From assembly GCA_035545535.1 (NCBI GenBank), contig DASZYF010000222.1, forward strand, positions 1 through 26,233: a DNA stretch of 26,233 nucleotides, written 5' to 3'. Below, in pieces: positions 1 through 7,769 of this stretch (positions within the stretch are counted from its first letter, which is position 1; each line of letters starts with the position of its first letter). Below the pieces are notes generated by a model. The model saw only the letters and a list, made by a program, of their open reading frames with translations. It was not told where the DNA came from and ran no database searches. This DNA comes from DASZYF01 sp035545535. Its GTDB lineage: Bacteria > Actinomycetota > Actinomycetes > Mycobacteriales > CAJCIY01. A program made the translations under genes and the position numbers.

Positions 1-1248
1 GCCCGCCTGGTGACGAGCGAGAAGGTGTCACGGCACGAGGTGGCGTTCGAGCAGAGCCTCGAAGGTGCCGAGGCCGGCCTCGACCTGATGGCCGCGCAGG
101 TGCGCGCCAACCCGCTCGCCACATCGTTCGCGAACATCGACAGCAGCGTCGCGGCCACCGGCGCGGTCTACCACGTCACGGCCACCGGCTCGAACGGCTC
201 GTGGACCATCACCTCGCGGGGTACGCAGACCTACGCACGCAAGACGGTCACCCGCACCCTGACCGAGACCGTGTCGGTCGGGAAGCTGCTGAACTACCCG
301 CTGTTCGCGGACACGAACCTGACGCTCGGCGGCGCCAGCGGCAAGTCCGGCGTCGACAACTACGACTCCAAGGTCAGCTCCGACGTGTGCACCACCGGGG
401 GCACGCAGACGACGATGCTGCAGCTGCTCGGCACGCCCGACCTGCGCATGTGCCACCAGACGAGCCCCACGCTCGGCGCCGTCGCGACCAACGGCACGTT
501 CTCCGCCGTCGGCACCGACATCAACAACGTGTCCGAGGCGGACATCTACAACGCCGCGTCGGCCGGGTCGAACGACCCGGACGCGACGGGCAAGTGCGTG
601 GGCGACACCACGACCTGCAACAGCAGCAACGTCGTCACCCGCGCCGACAAGCTCTCCTACCCGCTCGCGAACGTGTGCCAGAACGGCATCGGCGCCGGCG
701 CCACCGCTTACGACGGCTCGTTCGCGCTGGCCGCCAACGCCGTCTACAACTTCACGAACGTCACGCTCAACGCGACGGCGATCGCCAACCTCGGCAACCT
801 CTCGGGCTCCCAGATCGTCATCTGCTTCAGCGGCGACCTCGACCTCGTCCCGGCCGTCCCGATCAACTCGACGGTCACGAGCGTCCTGCCGCCGATCGTC
901 GATCCCCGTCCGCCGGCGACGCTCCTGCTGATCAGCACGAGCGGCGCGTGCCCGACGGGCAGCCCCGTGTACGTCTGCATCTCGAACGGCACCGGTCCGC
1001 GGGTGAACTTCGGGCTCGACCCCGCCCTCGGGAGCACGCTGTCGGCCCTGCCGACGTCGCTGTCCGCGGTCGTCTACGCACCCAACGCCCAGTGCACCGC
1101 CTCCGGCCACGTCGACGTCTACGGAGCCGTGGTGTGCGGCTCGCTGACCGCGCCGTCCGGCTTCGACGTCCACTACGACACCGAGCTCGGGAGCACTCCG
1201 TTCACCCAGCCGGTCACCGTGTCGAACTGGCGCGAGATCACCAACTGA
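1..1248 (+). CDS. PilX/DUF7305-like pilin-related exported protein, 5' truncated by window edge
   Basis: The reading frame is open to the left edge, so the N-terminus is missing; the GTG at 10 is probably internal. The first visible residues (SRHEVAFEQSLEGAEAGLD) look like the stretch after the hydrophobic helix of PilX-type pilins, where an 'AFQAAEAGL'-like sequence is usual. The rest is a Thr/Ser/Asn-rich, beta-rich extracellular-type sequence with about ten cysteines. The C-terminal part (VDVYGAVVCGSL, then VHYDTELGS) matches the 'GAVV...FHYDxxLG' ending common in DUF7305/PilX-like proteins. A role as a minor pilin or surface-assembly protein is inferred. It is followed 43 bases later by the sulfatase gene, which has its own promoter, so the two need not be functionally linked. 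No pilus assembly ATPase or prepilin peptidase is visible in the window. Confidence 0.55.
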   Translation, partial: ARLVTSEKVSRHEVAFEQSLEGAEAGLDLMAAQVRANPLATSFANIDSSVAATGAVYHVTATGSNGSWTITSRGTQTYARKTVTRTLTETVSVGKLLNYPLFADTNLTLGGASGKSGVDNYDSKVSSDVCTTGGTQTTMLQLLGTPDLRMCHQTSPTLGAVATNGTFSAVGTDINNVSEADIYNAASAGSNDPDATGKCVGDTTTCNSSNVVTRADKLSYPLANVCQNGIGAGATAYDGSFALAANAVYNFTNVTLNATAIANLGNLSGSQIVICFSGDLDLVPAVPINSTVTSVLPPIVDPRPPATLLLISTSGACPTGSPVYVCISNGTGPRVNFGLDPALGSTLSALPTSLSAVVYAPNAQCTASGHVDVYGAVVCGSLTAPSGFDVHYDTELGSTPFTQPVTVSNWREITN

Positions 1249-1279
1249 GCAACGGTCGCCCACCGGCCCGGGCAGGCCC

Positions 1280-1285
1280 TAGCGT
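1280..1285 (+). promoter_or_regulatory. -10 element of a probable leaderless promoter for the sulfatase gene
   Basis: TAGCGT fits the actinobacterial TANNNT -10 pattern. It is followed by exactly six bases before the ATG at 1292, and no ribosome-binding sequence lies in that gap. This is the arrangement expected when transcription begins at the start codon. No convincing -35 box is visible. Confidence 0.5.
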
Positions 1286-1291
1286 TCGGCC

Positions 1292-3559
1292 ATGGACGCG
1301 CGGTTCCAAGGGAAGATCGGCCGCTTCTACGACGAGTCGACGGCGTGGTGGCCGGACGAGCCACGGCCCGCCACCGGCACCCCGAACGTGGTGCTCGTCG
1401 TGCTCGACGACGTCGGCTTCGCCCAGCTCGGCTGCTTCGGCTCCGACCTCGACACCCCCGTCATCGACGGCCTCGCCGCGGACGGTCTGCGCTTCAGCAG
1501 CTTCCACACGACGGCCCTCTGCTCCCCCACCCGCTCCTGCCTCCTGACCGGGCGCAACCACCACGTCAACGGCATGGGGCGCGTCATCGAGCTGGCGACC
1601 GGCTTCCCCGGGTACGACTCGCGGCTCCCGCGCTCCAGCGGCCTGCTGCCCGAGATCCTCACCCCCGAGGGGTTCGCCGCCTGGGCGGTGGGCAAGTGGC
1701 ACCTCACGCCCGAGGAGGAGGTGCACCTCGGTGCATCGCGGGCGCGGTGGCCGCTCGGCCGCGGGTTCGAGCGGTTCTACGGGTTCTTCCCGGGCGAGAC
1801 CCATCAGTTCGCGCCGTACCTCGCGAGCGACAACCACTTCGTCCGCCAGCCGGTGCCGCTCACGGAGGGCTACCACCTCACCGAGGACCTCATCGAGAAC
1901 GCGAGCGGGTTCGTGCGCGACCTGCGGTCCGTCGACCCGGACAAGCCGTTCTTCCTCTACCTCGCAACCGGCGCGTGCCACTCCCCGCACCAGTCGCCAC
2001 CGGGCTGGATCGAGCGCTACCGCGGCCGCTTCGACCGCGGATGGGACGTCTGGCGCGAGGAGACGCTCACGCGGCAGAAGGCGCTCGGCGTGCTGCCGGC
2101 CCACACGGAGCTGTCACCGCGCCCCGACTGGGTACCCGCCTGGGACGACCTGTCCGCCGACGAGCGGGCGCTGTACGCGCGCTACATGGAGGCGTTCGCC
2201 GCGTTCCTCTCGCACACCGACGCCCAGGTCGGCGCGTTCCTCGACGTGCTGCGCGACACGGGCGACTTCGACAACACGATCGTCATCGTCCTGTCGGACA
2301 ACGGCGCCAGCTCCGAAGGAGGGCCGCAAGGGTCGGTGAACGACGGCCGCTCGTGGAACGTCGCACCGCGGCCGCTGAAGGAGGCCATCGCCCGCATCGA
2401 CGAGATCGGCGGGCCGCGGCTGCACAACAACTACCCGTGGGGCTGGACCGTTGCGGGCAACACCCCGTTCCGCCGCTGGAAGCGCGAGGTGCACGAGGGA
2501 GGCGTCGCCGATCCGCTGGTGGTGCACTGGCCGGCCGGCATCCGCGACAAGGGCGCGGTGCGTCGCCAGTACGTGCACGCCGTCGACATCGCGCCGACGC
2601 TGCTCGACCTGCTCGACGTGCGCGCTCCTGCCTCGATCAAGGGCGTCGACCAGCGCGCGTTCGACGGGGTGAGCTTCGCGGCCGCACTGACCGACGCCGA
2701 CGCCCCGAGCCGGCGGACGAGGCAGTACTTCGAGATGTTCGGCTGCCGGGCGATCTACGACGACGGCTGGAAGGCCGTGACGTACCACCCGATCCAGATG
2801 CCCGAGCCGATGACCGACGACGCGTGGGAGCTCTACGACGTCGTCGCGGACCCGTCCGAGTGCCACGACCTGGCCGCCGAGCACCCCGACAAGCTGCGGG
2901 AGATGATCGCGCTCTGGTGGGCGGAGGCGGAGCGCAACCAGGTGCTGCCGCTCGACAACCGCCCGTTCTCCGACCTGGTGCTGGGACGCCCGACGGGCCT
3001 CCCGCACCGCTCGACGTACACCTACTGGCCCGGGCGCCCGCTCGTGCCCGAGCACGCCGCCGTCAACGTGCGCAACCGCTCGCACCGCATCCACGTCGAC
3101 CTCGTCGTCCCGCCCGGCGGGGCGCAGGGCGTGCTGCTGTCGATGGGCAGCCTGCTCGGCGGCTGGGTCCTCTACGTCCGCGAGGACGGCGCGCCCGCGT
3201 ACGCGCACAGCTGGTGCGGCTACAAGGAGCACCGCGTCGACGCCGACCGGCCGCTCACGCCGGGCTCGCACACGTTGACCTTCCGCTTCACGAAGACCGG
3301 CGAGCACGAGGGAACCGGTGAGCTCGTCGTCGACGGCGCGGTCGTGGGCAGCGCGCCCATCGCGCCGTTCACGCCGATGCGGTTCTCGCTGACCGGCGGC
3401 GGGCTGACGTGCGGCTACGGCGACGAGCTGCCGGTCACCGACGACCTGTCCGGGCCGTCCCCCTTCACCGGCACGGTGCTCCGCGTCGTCGTGACGGTCG
3501 ACGGCGAGCCCCACGTCGACCCGGAGTCGGAGGCGGAGATCGCCCTCACGACCCAGTAG
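1292..3559 (+). CDS. Type I (formylglycine-dependent) arylsulfatase, mycobacterial AtsA/AtsD-like
   Basis: The 755-residue protein belongs to the alkaline phosphatase/sulfatase superfamily. The metal-binding start NVVLVVLDDVGF (Asp39-Asp40) is followed by the sulfatase signature CSPTRSCLLTGR. In it Cys77 is the residue converted to formylglycine and Arg81 is the conserved partner. Later landmarks are LATGACHSPHQ and VIVLSDNGASSEGG, typical of the substrate and metal site. After about residue 590 there is a beta-rich C-terminal domain, as in the ~780-residue mycobacterial enzymes. Sulfatases hydrolyse sulfate esters; the substrate here cannot be told. No signal peptide is present, so a cytoplasmic location is likely. 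Activity would require a formylglycine-generating enzyme encoded elsewhere. The start is supported by the -10 box six bases upstream. Confidence 0.9.
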   Translation: MDARFQGKIGRFYDESTAWWPDEPRPATGTPNVVLVVLDDVGFAQLGCFGSDLDTPVIDGLAADGLRFSSFHTTALCSPTRSCLLTGRNHHVNGMGRVIELATGFPGYDSRLPRSSGLLPEILTPEGFAAWAVGKWHLTPEEEVHLGASRARWPLGRGFERFYGFFPGETHQFAPYLASDNHFVRQPVPLTEGYHLTEDLIENASGFVRDLRSVDPDKPFFLYLATGACHSPHQSPPGWIERYRGRFDRGWDVWREETLTRQKALGVLPAHTELSPRPDWVPAWDDLSADERALYARYMEAFAAFLSHTDAQVGAFLDVLRDTGDFDNTIVIVLSDNGASSEGGPQGSVNDGRSWNVAPRPLKEAIARIDEIGGPRLHNNYPWGWTVAGNTPFRRWKREVHEGGVADPLVVHWPAGIRDKGAVRRQYVHAVDIAPTLLDLLDVRAPASIKGVDQRAFDGVSFAAALTDADAPSRRTRQYFEMFGCRAIYDDGWKAVTYHPIQMPEPMTDDAWELYDVVADPSECHDLAAEHPDKLREMIALWWAEAERNQVLPLDNRPFSDLVLGRPTGLPHRSTYTYWPGRPLVPEHAAVNVRNRSHRIHVDLVVPPGGAQGVLLSMGSLLGGWVLYVREDGAPAYAHSWCGYKEHRVDADRPLTPGSHTLTFRFTKTGEHEGTGELVVDGAVVGSAPIAPFTPMRFSLTGGGLTCGYGDELPVTDDLSGPSPFTGTVLRVVVTVDGEPHVDPESEAEIALTTQ

Positions 3560-3589
3560 CCGGCGCGGGCGCCGTGCCAGAGTGCCCGC

Positions 3590-4525
3590 ATGACCTTCAG
3601 CGCCGACAGCACAACCGACGACGTCCTCGACGGGATCGACCTCACCGGCCGCACCGCGCTCGTCACCGGCTCCGGAGCGGGCCTCGGCGCGGAGACGGTG
3701 CGCGCGCTCGCGTCGGCCGGTGCCGCGGTCATCCTCGCCGCGCGCGACGCGGCGAAGAACGACCGCACCATCGCGACCGTGCGCGAGACGGTGCCGGACG
3801 CGCGGCTCGACGCCCGCGCGCTCGACCTCGCGTCGCTCGCGAGCATCCGGGCCTTCGCCGACGCGCTGCCGGACGACCTCGTCCTCGACCTGCTCATCAA
3901 CAACGCCGGCGTCATGGCCTGCCCGCAGGCGACCACGGCGGACGGGTTCGAGATGCAGCTCGGCACGAACCACCTCGGGCACTTCGCGCTGACCGCCCGC
4001 CTCATGCCCGCGCTGCTGCGGGCGGACGCGCCGCGCATCGTCAACGTGAGCTCACGCGGTCACCTGCGCTCGGACATCCATTGGGACGACCCGCACTTCC
4101 GGGCGCACGAGTACGACAAGTGGATCGCCTACGGCCAGTCGAAGACCGCCAACGTGCTGTTCACCGTCGGGCTCGAGCAGCGGTTCGGCCCGCGCGGGCT
4201 GCACAGCTACGCGCTGCACCCGGGCGTGATCCACACGGAGCTGTCCCGGCACATGGACAGGGGCGACCTCGAGAGCCTGCGCGCCCGCGTGCCCGCGGTC
4301 TCGACGCCGAAGACGGTGGCGCAGGGCGCCGCGACGAGCGTCTGGGCCGCGACGTCACCGGACCTCGCGGGGCGCGGCGGGCTGTACCTCGAGGACTGCC
4401 GCGTCGCCGAGGAGTCGACCGGGCCGGAAGGTGGCTACGCGCGCTACGCGCGCGACCCCGACGCGGCCGAACGCCTGTGGGCCTGGTCCGAGGGCGAGAT
4501 CGGCGAACAGGTCCCCTTGGTGTGA
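3590..4525 (+). CDS. Short-chain dehydrogenase/reductase (retinol dehydrogenase-like SDR)
   Basis: A 311-residue classical SDR with a Rossmann fold. The cofactor motif TGSGAGLG is at residues 26-33, NNAG at 104-107, the catalytic serine lies in NVSS near 152-155, and the active-site YGQSK places Tyr181 and Lys185 in the YxxxK pair. Overall pattern and length resemble the WWOX/retinol-dehydrogenase branch, which acts on alcohol or ketone substrates with NAD(P)(H). The substrate is unknown. The gene starts 30 bases after the sulfatase stop and may be co-transcribed with it. However, CAGAGT at 3578-3583, six bases before the ATG, could also be a weak leaderless -10 box. It converges on the anti-sigma gene. 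Confidence 0.88.
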   Translation: MTFSADSTTDDVLDGIDLTGRTALVTGSGAGLGAETVRALASAGAAVILAARDAAKNDRTIATVRETVPDARLDARALDLASLASIRAFADALPDDLVLDLLINNAGVMACPQATTADGFEMQLGTNHLGHFALTARLMPALLRADAPRIVNVSSRGHLRSDIHWDDPHFRAHEYDKWIAYGQSKTANVLFTVGLEQRFGPRGLHSYALHPGVIHTELSRHMDRGDLESLRARVPAVSTPKTVAQGAATSVWAATSPDLAGRGGLYLEDCRVAEESTGPEGGYARYARDPDAAERLWAWSEGEIGEQVPLV

Positions 4526-4538
4526 CGTCGGCCGGCCC

Positions 4539-4555
4539 GCGCTCAGCCTGAGCGC
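4539..4555. terminator. Short hairpin between convergent SDR and anti-sigma genes
   Basis: GCGCTCA and TGAGCGC form a perfect 7-bp stem around the loop GCC. It lies just after the SDR stop and overlaps the last codons of the anti-sigma gene on the other strand. There is no T-run, so termination on either strand is an inference from position and symmetry. Confidence 0.35.
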
Positions 4556-4935
4556 TCACCGCGGTGGCGCAGCGCCTTCGCACCGCGCCACACCGAGTAG
4601 CCCACACCGGTACCGGCGGCCGCCGCTCCGACCAGCAGCGCGGCCGACAGCGCGGGCCGCGCGCCGCTCACCGCACCGCGAGCCGGTCCGGCGACGCGCT
4701 GCCGGAGGCCGCCGCCGGGCGCGCCGGCCAGCAGGTCGTCGAGCAGACCCGCGGGCGGTTCGGTGCGATCCGTCTCCCTGAGCGAGGCGAGCGTGCCGAG
4801 CAGGTCGAGCTCGGCCTGGCAGTCCGTGCAGCGGCGCAGGTGCTGGTGCACCGCGTGCCGCCGCCAGCCCGGCAGGCGCCCGTCGCGGTACGCGGGCAGC
4901 ACGCGCTGCACCTCGGTGCAGATGCGGGACGTCAC
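4543..4935 (-). CDS. Zinc-finger anti-sigma factor, membrane-anchored
   Basis: The 130-residue protein has an N-terminal anti-sigma zinc-finger motif, His32-x3-Cys36-x2-Cys39 (HLRRCTDC), with a further Cys6 that could complete the site. Near residues 95-116 is one hydrophobic segment (ALSAALLVGAAAAGTGVGY), suggesting a single membrane span, followed by a short basic tail. Such proteins bind and hold a cognate ECF sigma factor; HxxxCxxC forms are often redox- or zinc-responsive. The GTG start at 4935 overlaps the TGA of the upstream sigma gene in GTGA, and an AGGAGG sits four bases before it. Coupled translation should keep the two proteins in balance. A much longer open frame continues upstream but is only a GC-rich shadow. 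Confidence 0.85.
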   Translation of the reverse strand: MTSRICTEVQRVLPAYRDGRLPGWRRHAVHQHLRRCTDCQAELDLLGTLASLRETDRTEPPAGLLDDLLAGAPGGGLRQRVAGPARGAVSGARPALSAALLVGAAAAGTGVGYSVWRGAKALRHRGERSG

Positions 4936-5468
4936 GATGCCTCCTCGAGCAGGGTGCGCAGCTTCGCGTGCGCGCGGTGCAAGCGCACCTTCACGACGTT
5001 CTCGGTGACGCCGAGCAGCTCGGCGACCTCCTTGCCCGACAGGCCTTCGACGTCGCGGAGCACGACGACCGTGCGGGCATCGGCCGGCAGCTGCGCGAGC
5101 GCGGCGGCCGTGCGCGCGGCGAGGTCGTGCAGCTCGGCCTGCTCCTCGGGCCCCGCGGCACCGTCGGGGATCGTGCTCTCGCCGTCGTCGAGCACGACCG
5201 TCACGCGCCGCTGACGCAGCTGCGAGATGCAGACGTTCACGGCGACGCGGTGCAGCCAGGTGCCGAAGGCCGCGTCGCCCCGGAAGCCGAGCACCGACTT
5301 GCACACCTTCACGAACACCTCCTGCGTCGCGTCGGCCGCGTCGGCGTCGTTGCGCAGCAGCCGCCGGCACAACCGGTAGACGTCCGCGTACGTCGCCCGG
5401 ATGAGCGCGTCGAACGCGCCCGGCTCGTTGCGCTGGCAGGCACGCACGAGCGCGGGGTCGACCTTCAT
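4932..5468 (-). CDS. ECF RNA polymerase sigma factor
   Basis: The 178-residue protein has the two ECF domains. Region 2 spans about residues 10-85: AFDALIRATYADVYRLCRRL, then DATQEVFVKV and FGTWLHRVAVN. Region 4 spans about 120-172, with LPADARTVVVLRDVEGLSGK and ELLGVTENVVKVRLHRAHAK forming the helix-turn-helix that reads the -35 box. A linker rich in acidic residues separates them. The start at 5468 (ATG, MKVDPAL) is preferred over an upstream in-frame ATG at 5495 because GGGGGTGG lies just before it. The last four bases overlap the anti-sigma gene, marking a sigma/anti-sigma operon. The signal sensed is unknown. I could not place it with confidence in a numbered ECF group. Confidence 0.93.
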   Translation of the reverse strand: MKVDPALVRACQRNEPGAFDALIRATYADVYRLCRRLLRNDADAADATQEVFVKVCKSVLGFRGDAAFGTWLHRVAVNVCISQLRQRRVTVVLDDGESTIPDGAAGPEEQAELHDLAARTAAALAQLPADARTVVVLRDVEGLSGKEVAELLGVTENVVKVRLHRAHAKLRTLLEEAS

Positions 5469-5500
5469 GCCACCCCCTTGGACGCCGCGAGGCACCGGTT

Positions 5501-5530
5501 GGTAACACGCGCCTGAAAGTCACCGGTAAC
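5501..5530. promoter_or_regulatory. Paired GGTAAC boxes in the divergent sigma/membrane-protein intergenic region
   Basis: GGTAAC occurs at 5501-5506 and again at 5525-5530. Each is preceded by the same CACCGG core, directly in the second copy and with four extra bases in the first. On the + strand, the second box followed by 17 bases and CGTCC (5548-5552) resembles an ECF promoter (an 'AAC' -35 and a CGT-type -10) pointing at the gene starting at 5602. On the - strand the same bases read GGTTACC and GTTACC towards the sigma gene. Autoregulation and control of the divergent gene by this sigma factor are inferred. Confidence 0.4.
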
Positions 5531-5601
5531 CAACGCTCCCGCACCTGCGTCCAAGGAAGTACGACGGCGCGCCGCGCCAGAAAGGACCAAAGGAGTCCTC
5601 G

Positions 5602-5895
5602 ATGACCGCTTTCACCCTCTTCCTCGGCCTGGCCCTCGGGTTCGGCGTGGTGATGGAGGTGCTCGACGACATCGTCCCCATGCACATCCCCACCGCGCTG
5701 TCCCGCACGTTCGCCGCGGCGCTCGCCGTCGGCGCCGCCTGGGCGCTCAAGTACAGCGTCTTCGCGTCCTCGCACGAGGGCGTGCGCAACGAGACGCTCG
5801 GCTACGTCGCCACCGGCCTCGCGCTGGTCGGCACGGGCGAGCTGCTCCGCGCGGTGTGGCCCGCGATCGGCAGCCGTCGCAGCACGGCTTCCTGA
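5602..5895 (+). CDS. Small integral membrane protein of unknown function
   Basis: I do not recognise a family for this 97-residue protein. It begins with a hydrophobic segment (about residues 3-22) and has a second near 36-54 and a third near 67-87, separated by short polar loops, with a basic Ser/Arg tail. This predicts two or three membrane spans and no catalytic motif. The start has a good ribosome-binding site, AAAGGAG, six bases before the ATG. It diverges from the ECF sigma/anti-sigma operon across a 133-base gap containing GGTAAC boxes, so it may be a target of that sigma factor. It ends just before a strong hairpin. Confidence 0.72.
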   Translation: MTAFTLFLGLALGFGVVMEVLDDIVPMHIPTALSRTFAAALAVGAAWALKYSVFASSHEGVRNETLGYVATGLALVGTGELLRAVWPAIGSRRSTAS

Positions 5896-5898
5896 CGC

Positions 5899-5947
5899 AC
5901 GGAACGACACGAGCCGCCGGACCTCACGGTCCGGCGGCTCGTTCCGT
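5899..5947. terminator. Strong bidirectional terminator hairpin
   Basis: GAGCCGCCGGACC (5911-5923) pairs perfectly with GGTCCGGCGGCTC (5928-5940) around the loop TCAC. The stem is extended by ACGGAAC (5899-5905) with GTTCCGT (5941-5947), leaving a 5-base bulge on one side. It lies between the stops of two convergent genes. There is no long T-run, as is common for terminators in GC-rich actinobacteria. Confidence 0.85.
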
Positions 5948-5959
5948 CTCTGCGCGCGG

Positions 5960-7690
5960 TCAGTGCGGCTCGGCGGGGCTCCGCCGTCGACGGAGGACCG
6001 CGAGGGCGATGACCGTGCACGCGAGGCCGAGCAGTGCGAGCCCGCGCGGCAGGCCGGTCGCCGCGAGCGAGCCCACTGCGTGCACCGTGGGCGGCGTGCT
6101 CGGGTGCTTCTGCGGCTTCTTCGTCCGACCGGACGTCCCCCCGGACGTCGCCGGCACCGCAGCCGCGGGCCCGATGATGCTGACCATCGTGCGCTGGTGG
6201 TGGACGGTCGTGTCGCCGGGCGTCCCGGGCGCGGCCGAGCCGGCGGCCCAGCTGTCGCAGTACGTGAGGTAGGACGTGTCGCCGACGGTCACGATCTGGT
6301 CGTAGTCGCCTTGGAACGCACCGCCACGGCTGTACGCGGCGAACCGCACGTCGTTGGTGCCGGCATCGACGCGCAGCGGCGCGGAGAACGTCGTCCCGTC
6401 CGCGGACCGGGCGACCCACGTCGACACGTAGCTCGCGTAGGTCGCGACGTTCGCCGTCGCGTTCTCCTGGCGCTGCCTCCACATGACCCGCACCTCCTTG
6501 CCGGGGCCGACCGCGACCGACGGGTCGTAGTGGTCGACCTCGTCACCGGTGGGGCCGCCGTTCACCCGTGACGGTGCGGACCAGGTGAGGCCTTCGTCGT
6601 CGGAGTGCGCGATGACGACGTCGTTGTTCGGGTCGGTGCGGAAGCGCGAGTCCTCCCAGACGAGGTAGATGCGTCCGGTGGTGGGGTCCGTGCGCGCGTC
6701 GAGCAGCCCACCCGCGCGCTGGCCGCGGATCACGTTGCCCTCGTACGTCGCCGCCGAGACGCCCGGCACGAACACGATGGGCGCACCCGTCGGCAACGCG
6801 CCCGCACCCGGCGCCCGGGCCGCGACCATCTGCGTCATCCCGGTGATCGCCGAGCCGAGGTCCTCTCCCACCTCCGTCACCGGCGGCGGCGCCGTCTCGG
6901 ACTGGAAGAGCACGACGAGGTCGCCGTTGGGCTCGACCAACGGGATCGAGCCGATGCCCTGTCCCTGGTAGGTCAGCGGGACGATGACCGGCGAAGGCGG
7001 TTTCCATGTCACGCCGCCGTCGTCGGAGTACTTGGTGAACACACCCGCGACCCGGTCCCACACCACGTAGAGACGGCCGAAGTGGTGGCCGGCCGCGTGG
7101 CTGTCGTCGACGACCTCCCAGTTCTTGTCGTTCAGTCCGCCACCGAGGTCGTCCTGCACGACGGTGGGCGCGTCCCAGGTCAGTCCCCCGTCGTGCGACG
7201 TGCTGTTCACCACACCGCTGCGCAGGTTGAGGCCGGAGGGGTCGAACACGAGCGACGAGTAGTAGACGGTCTCTCCCGGCCCCCACGCGACCACGGCGTC
7301 GCTGGCGCGGGGCCACGCCGCGTTGCCGGTCGCCGCCGTCACGCCGGGCATCGCGCCGGTGACCCAGGTGCGCCCGCCGTCGTGCGACGTGGCGAAGCCG
7401 TTGTCGACGCCGCCACCCGCGTCGTCGCGTCCGGTCTGGAACCCGGTGACGATCTCCTGCGGGTTCGCCGGGTTCACCGCGATGGACGGCTCGATGGTCG
7501 TGTCGGCCTGGAACGGCGTGCCGTTGCCGCCGGCGCCGTCCACGGCCTGGTGACCGGCTTCGACGGTCAGCCTGAGCGTGAGCCCGCCGCTGGAGCGGGG
7601 CGACGCGGCGCCGACGGACGCGGACGGGGCGGCCGCGGCGAGCGCGCAGGCGATCGCTCCGGCGACGATGGAACGGGTGCGGACGCGCAC
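5960..7690 (-). CDS. Sortase-anchored (LAATG) secreted beta-propeller protein with Asp-box/BNR repeats
   Basis: The 576-residue exported protein has an N-terminal signal peptide (RTRSIVAGAIACALAAAA, cleavage near residues 24-30). It carries four clear Asp-box repeats: SHDGGRTW, SHDGGLTW, SDDGGVTW and SDDEGLTW, plus a degenerate SADGTTF. These mark a sialidase-type beta-propeller. Near the end are a Ser/Thr/Pro-rich linker, the sortase motif LAATG (residues 542-546), a hydrophobic stretch and RRRR, the standard tripartite wall-sorting signal. LAxTG is typical of class E sortases in high-GC actinobacteria. The GTG start at 7690 has GGGAGG four bases upstream; an in-frame upstream extension to 7759 lacks support. 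The ligand is unknown and sialidase activity is not shown. Confidence 0.85.
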   Translation of the reverse strand: MRVRTRSIVAGAIACALAAAAPSASVGAASPRSSGGLTLRLTVEAGHQAVDGAGGNGTPFQADTTIEPSIAVNPANPQEIVTGFQTGRDDAGGGVDNGFATSHDGGRTWVTGAMPGVTAATGNAAWPRASDAVVAWGPGETVYYSSLVFDPSGLNLRSGVVNSTSHDGGLTWDAPTVVQDDLGGGLNDKNWEVVDDSHAAGHHFGRLYVVWDRVAGVFTKYSDDGGVTWKPPSPVIVPLTYQGQGIGSIPLVEPNGDLVVLFQSETAPPPVTEVGEDLGSAITGMTQMVAARAPGAGALPTGAPIVFVPGVSAATYEGNVIRGQRAGGLLDARTDPTTGRIYLVWEDSRFRTDPNNDVVIAHSDDEGLTWSAPSRVNGGPTGDEVDHYDPSVAVGPGKEVRVMWRQRQENATANVATYASYVSTWVARSADGTTFSAPLRVDAGTNDVRFAAYSRGGAFQGDYDQIVTVGDTSYLTYCDSWAAGSAAPGTPGDTTVHHQRTMVSIIGPAAAVPATSGGTSGRTKKPQKHPSTPPTVHAVGSLAATGLPRGLALLGLACTVIALAVLRRRRSPAEPH

Positions 7691-7749
7691 GTGACCTCCC
7701 GGGCTCGGGGCGGGGGTCCGATGGCGCACGTCGACGGGCGCGTGGCGCG

Positions 7750-7755
7750 ACCCTA
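7750..7755 (-). promoter_or_regulatory. Possible -10 element for the beta-propeller gene
   Basis: On the minus strand this reads TAGGGT, a TANNNT match, about 60 bases before the GTG start at 7690. It leaves room for an untranslated leader containing GGGAGG. No clear -35 box is seen. Confidence 0.35.
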
Positions 7756-7769
7756 GCAACCGGCGCGGA

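Noticed and set aside
28..1263. Long antisense reading frames opposite real genes (for example 28-1263 minus, 2114-3982 minus, 11806-13188 plus, 18462-19775 plus)
   Set aside because: Arg/Ala/Gly/Asp/Val-rich translations without domain signatures; they are the expected shadows of GC-rich genes on the other strand.
4936..5910. N-terminal extension of the anti-sigma frame up to 5910
   Set aside because: It overlaps the whole sigma gene and part of the membrane protein gene, is Arg-rich, and the GTG at 4935 has a strong ribosome-binding site and GTGA overlap.
5960..7690. Calling the propeller protein a sialidase
   Set aside because: Asp boxes occur in many propellers, and I could not find the Arg-Ile-Pro motif or the catalytic residues of sialidases.
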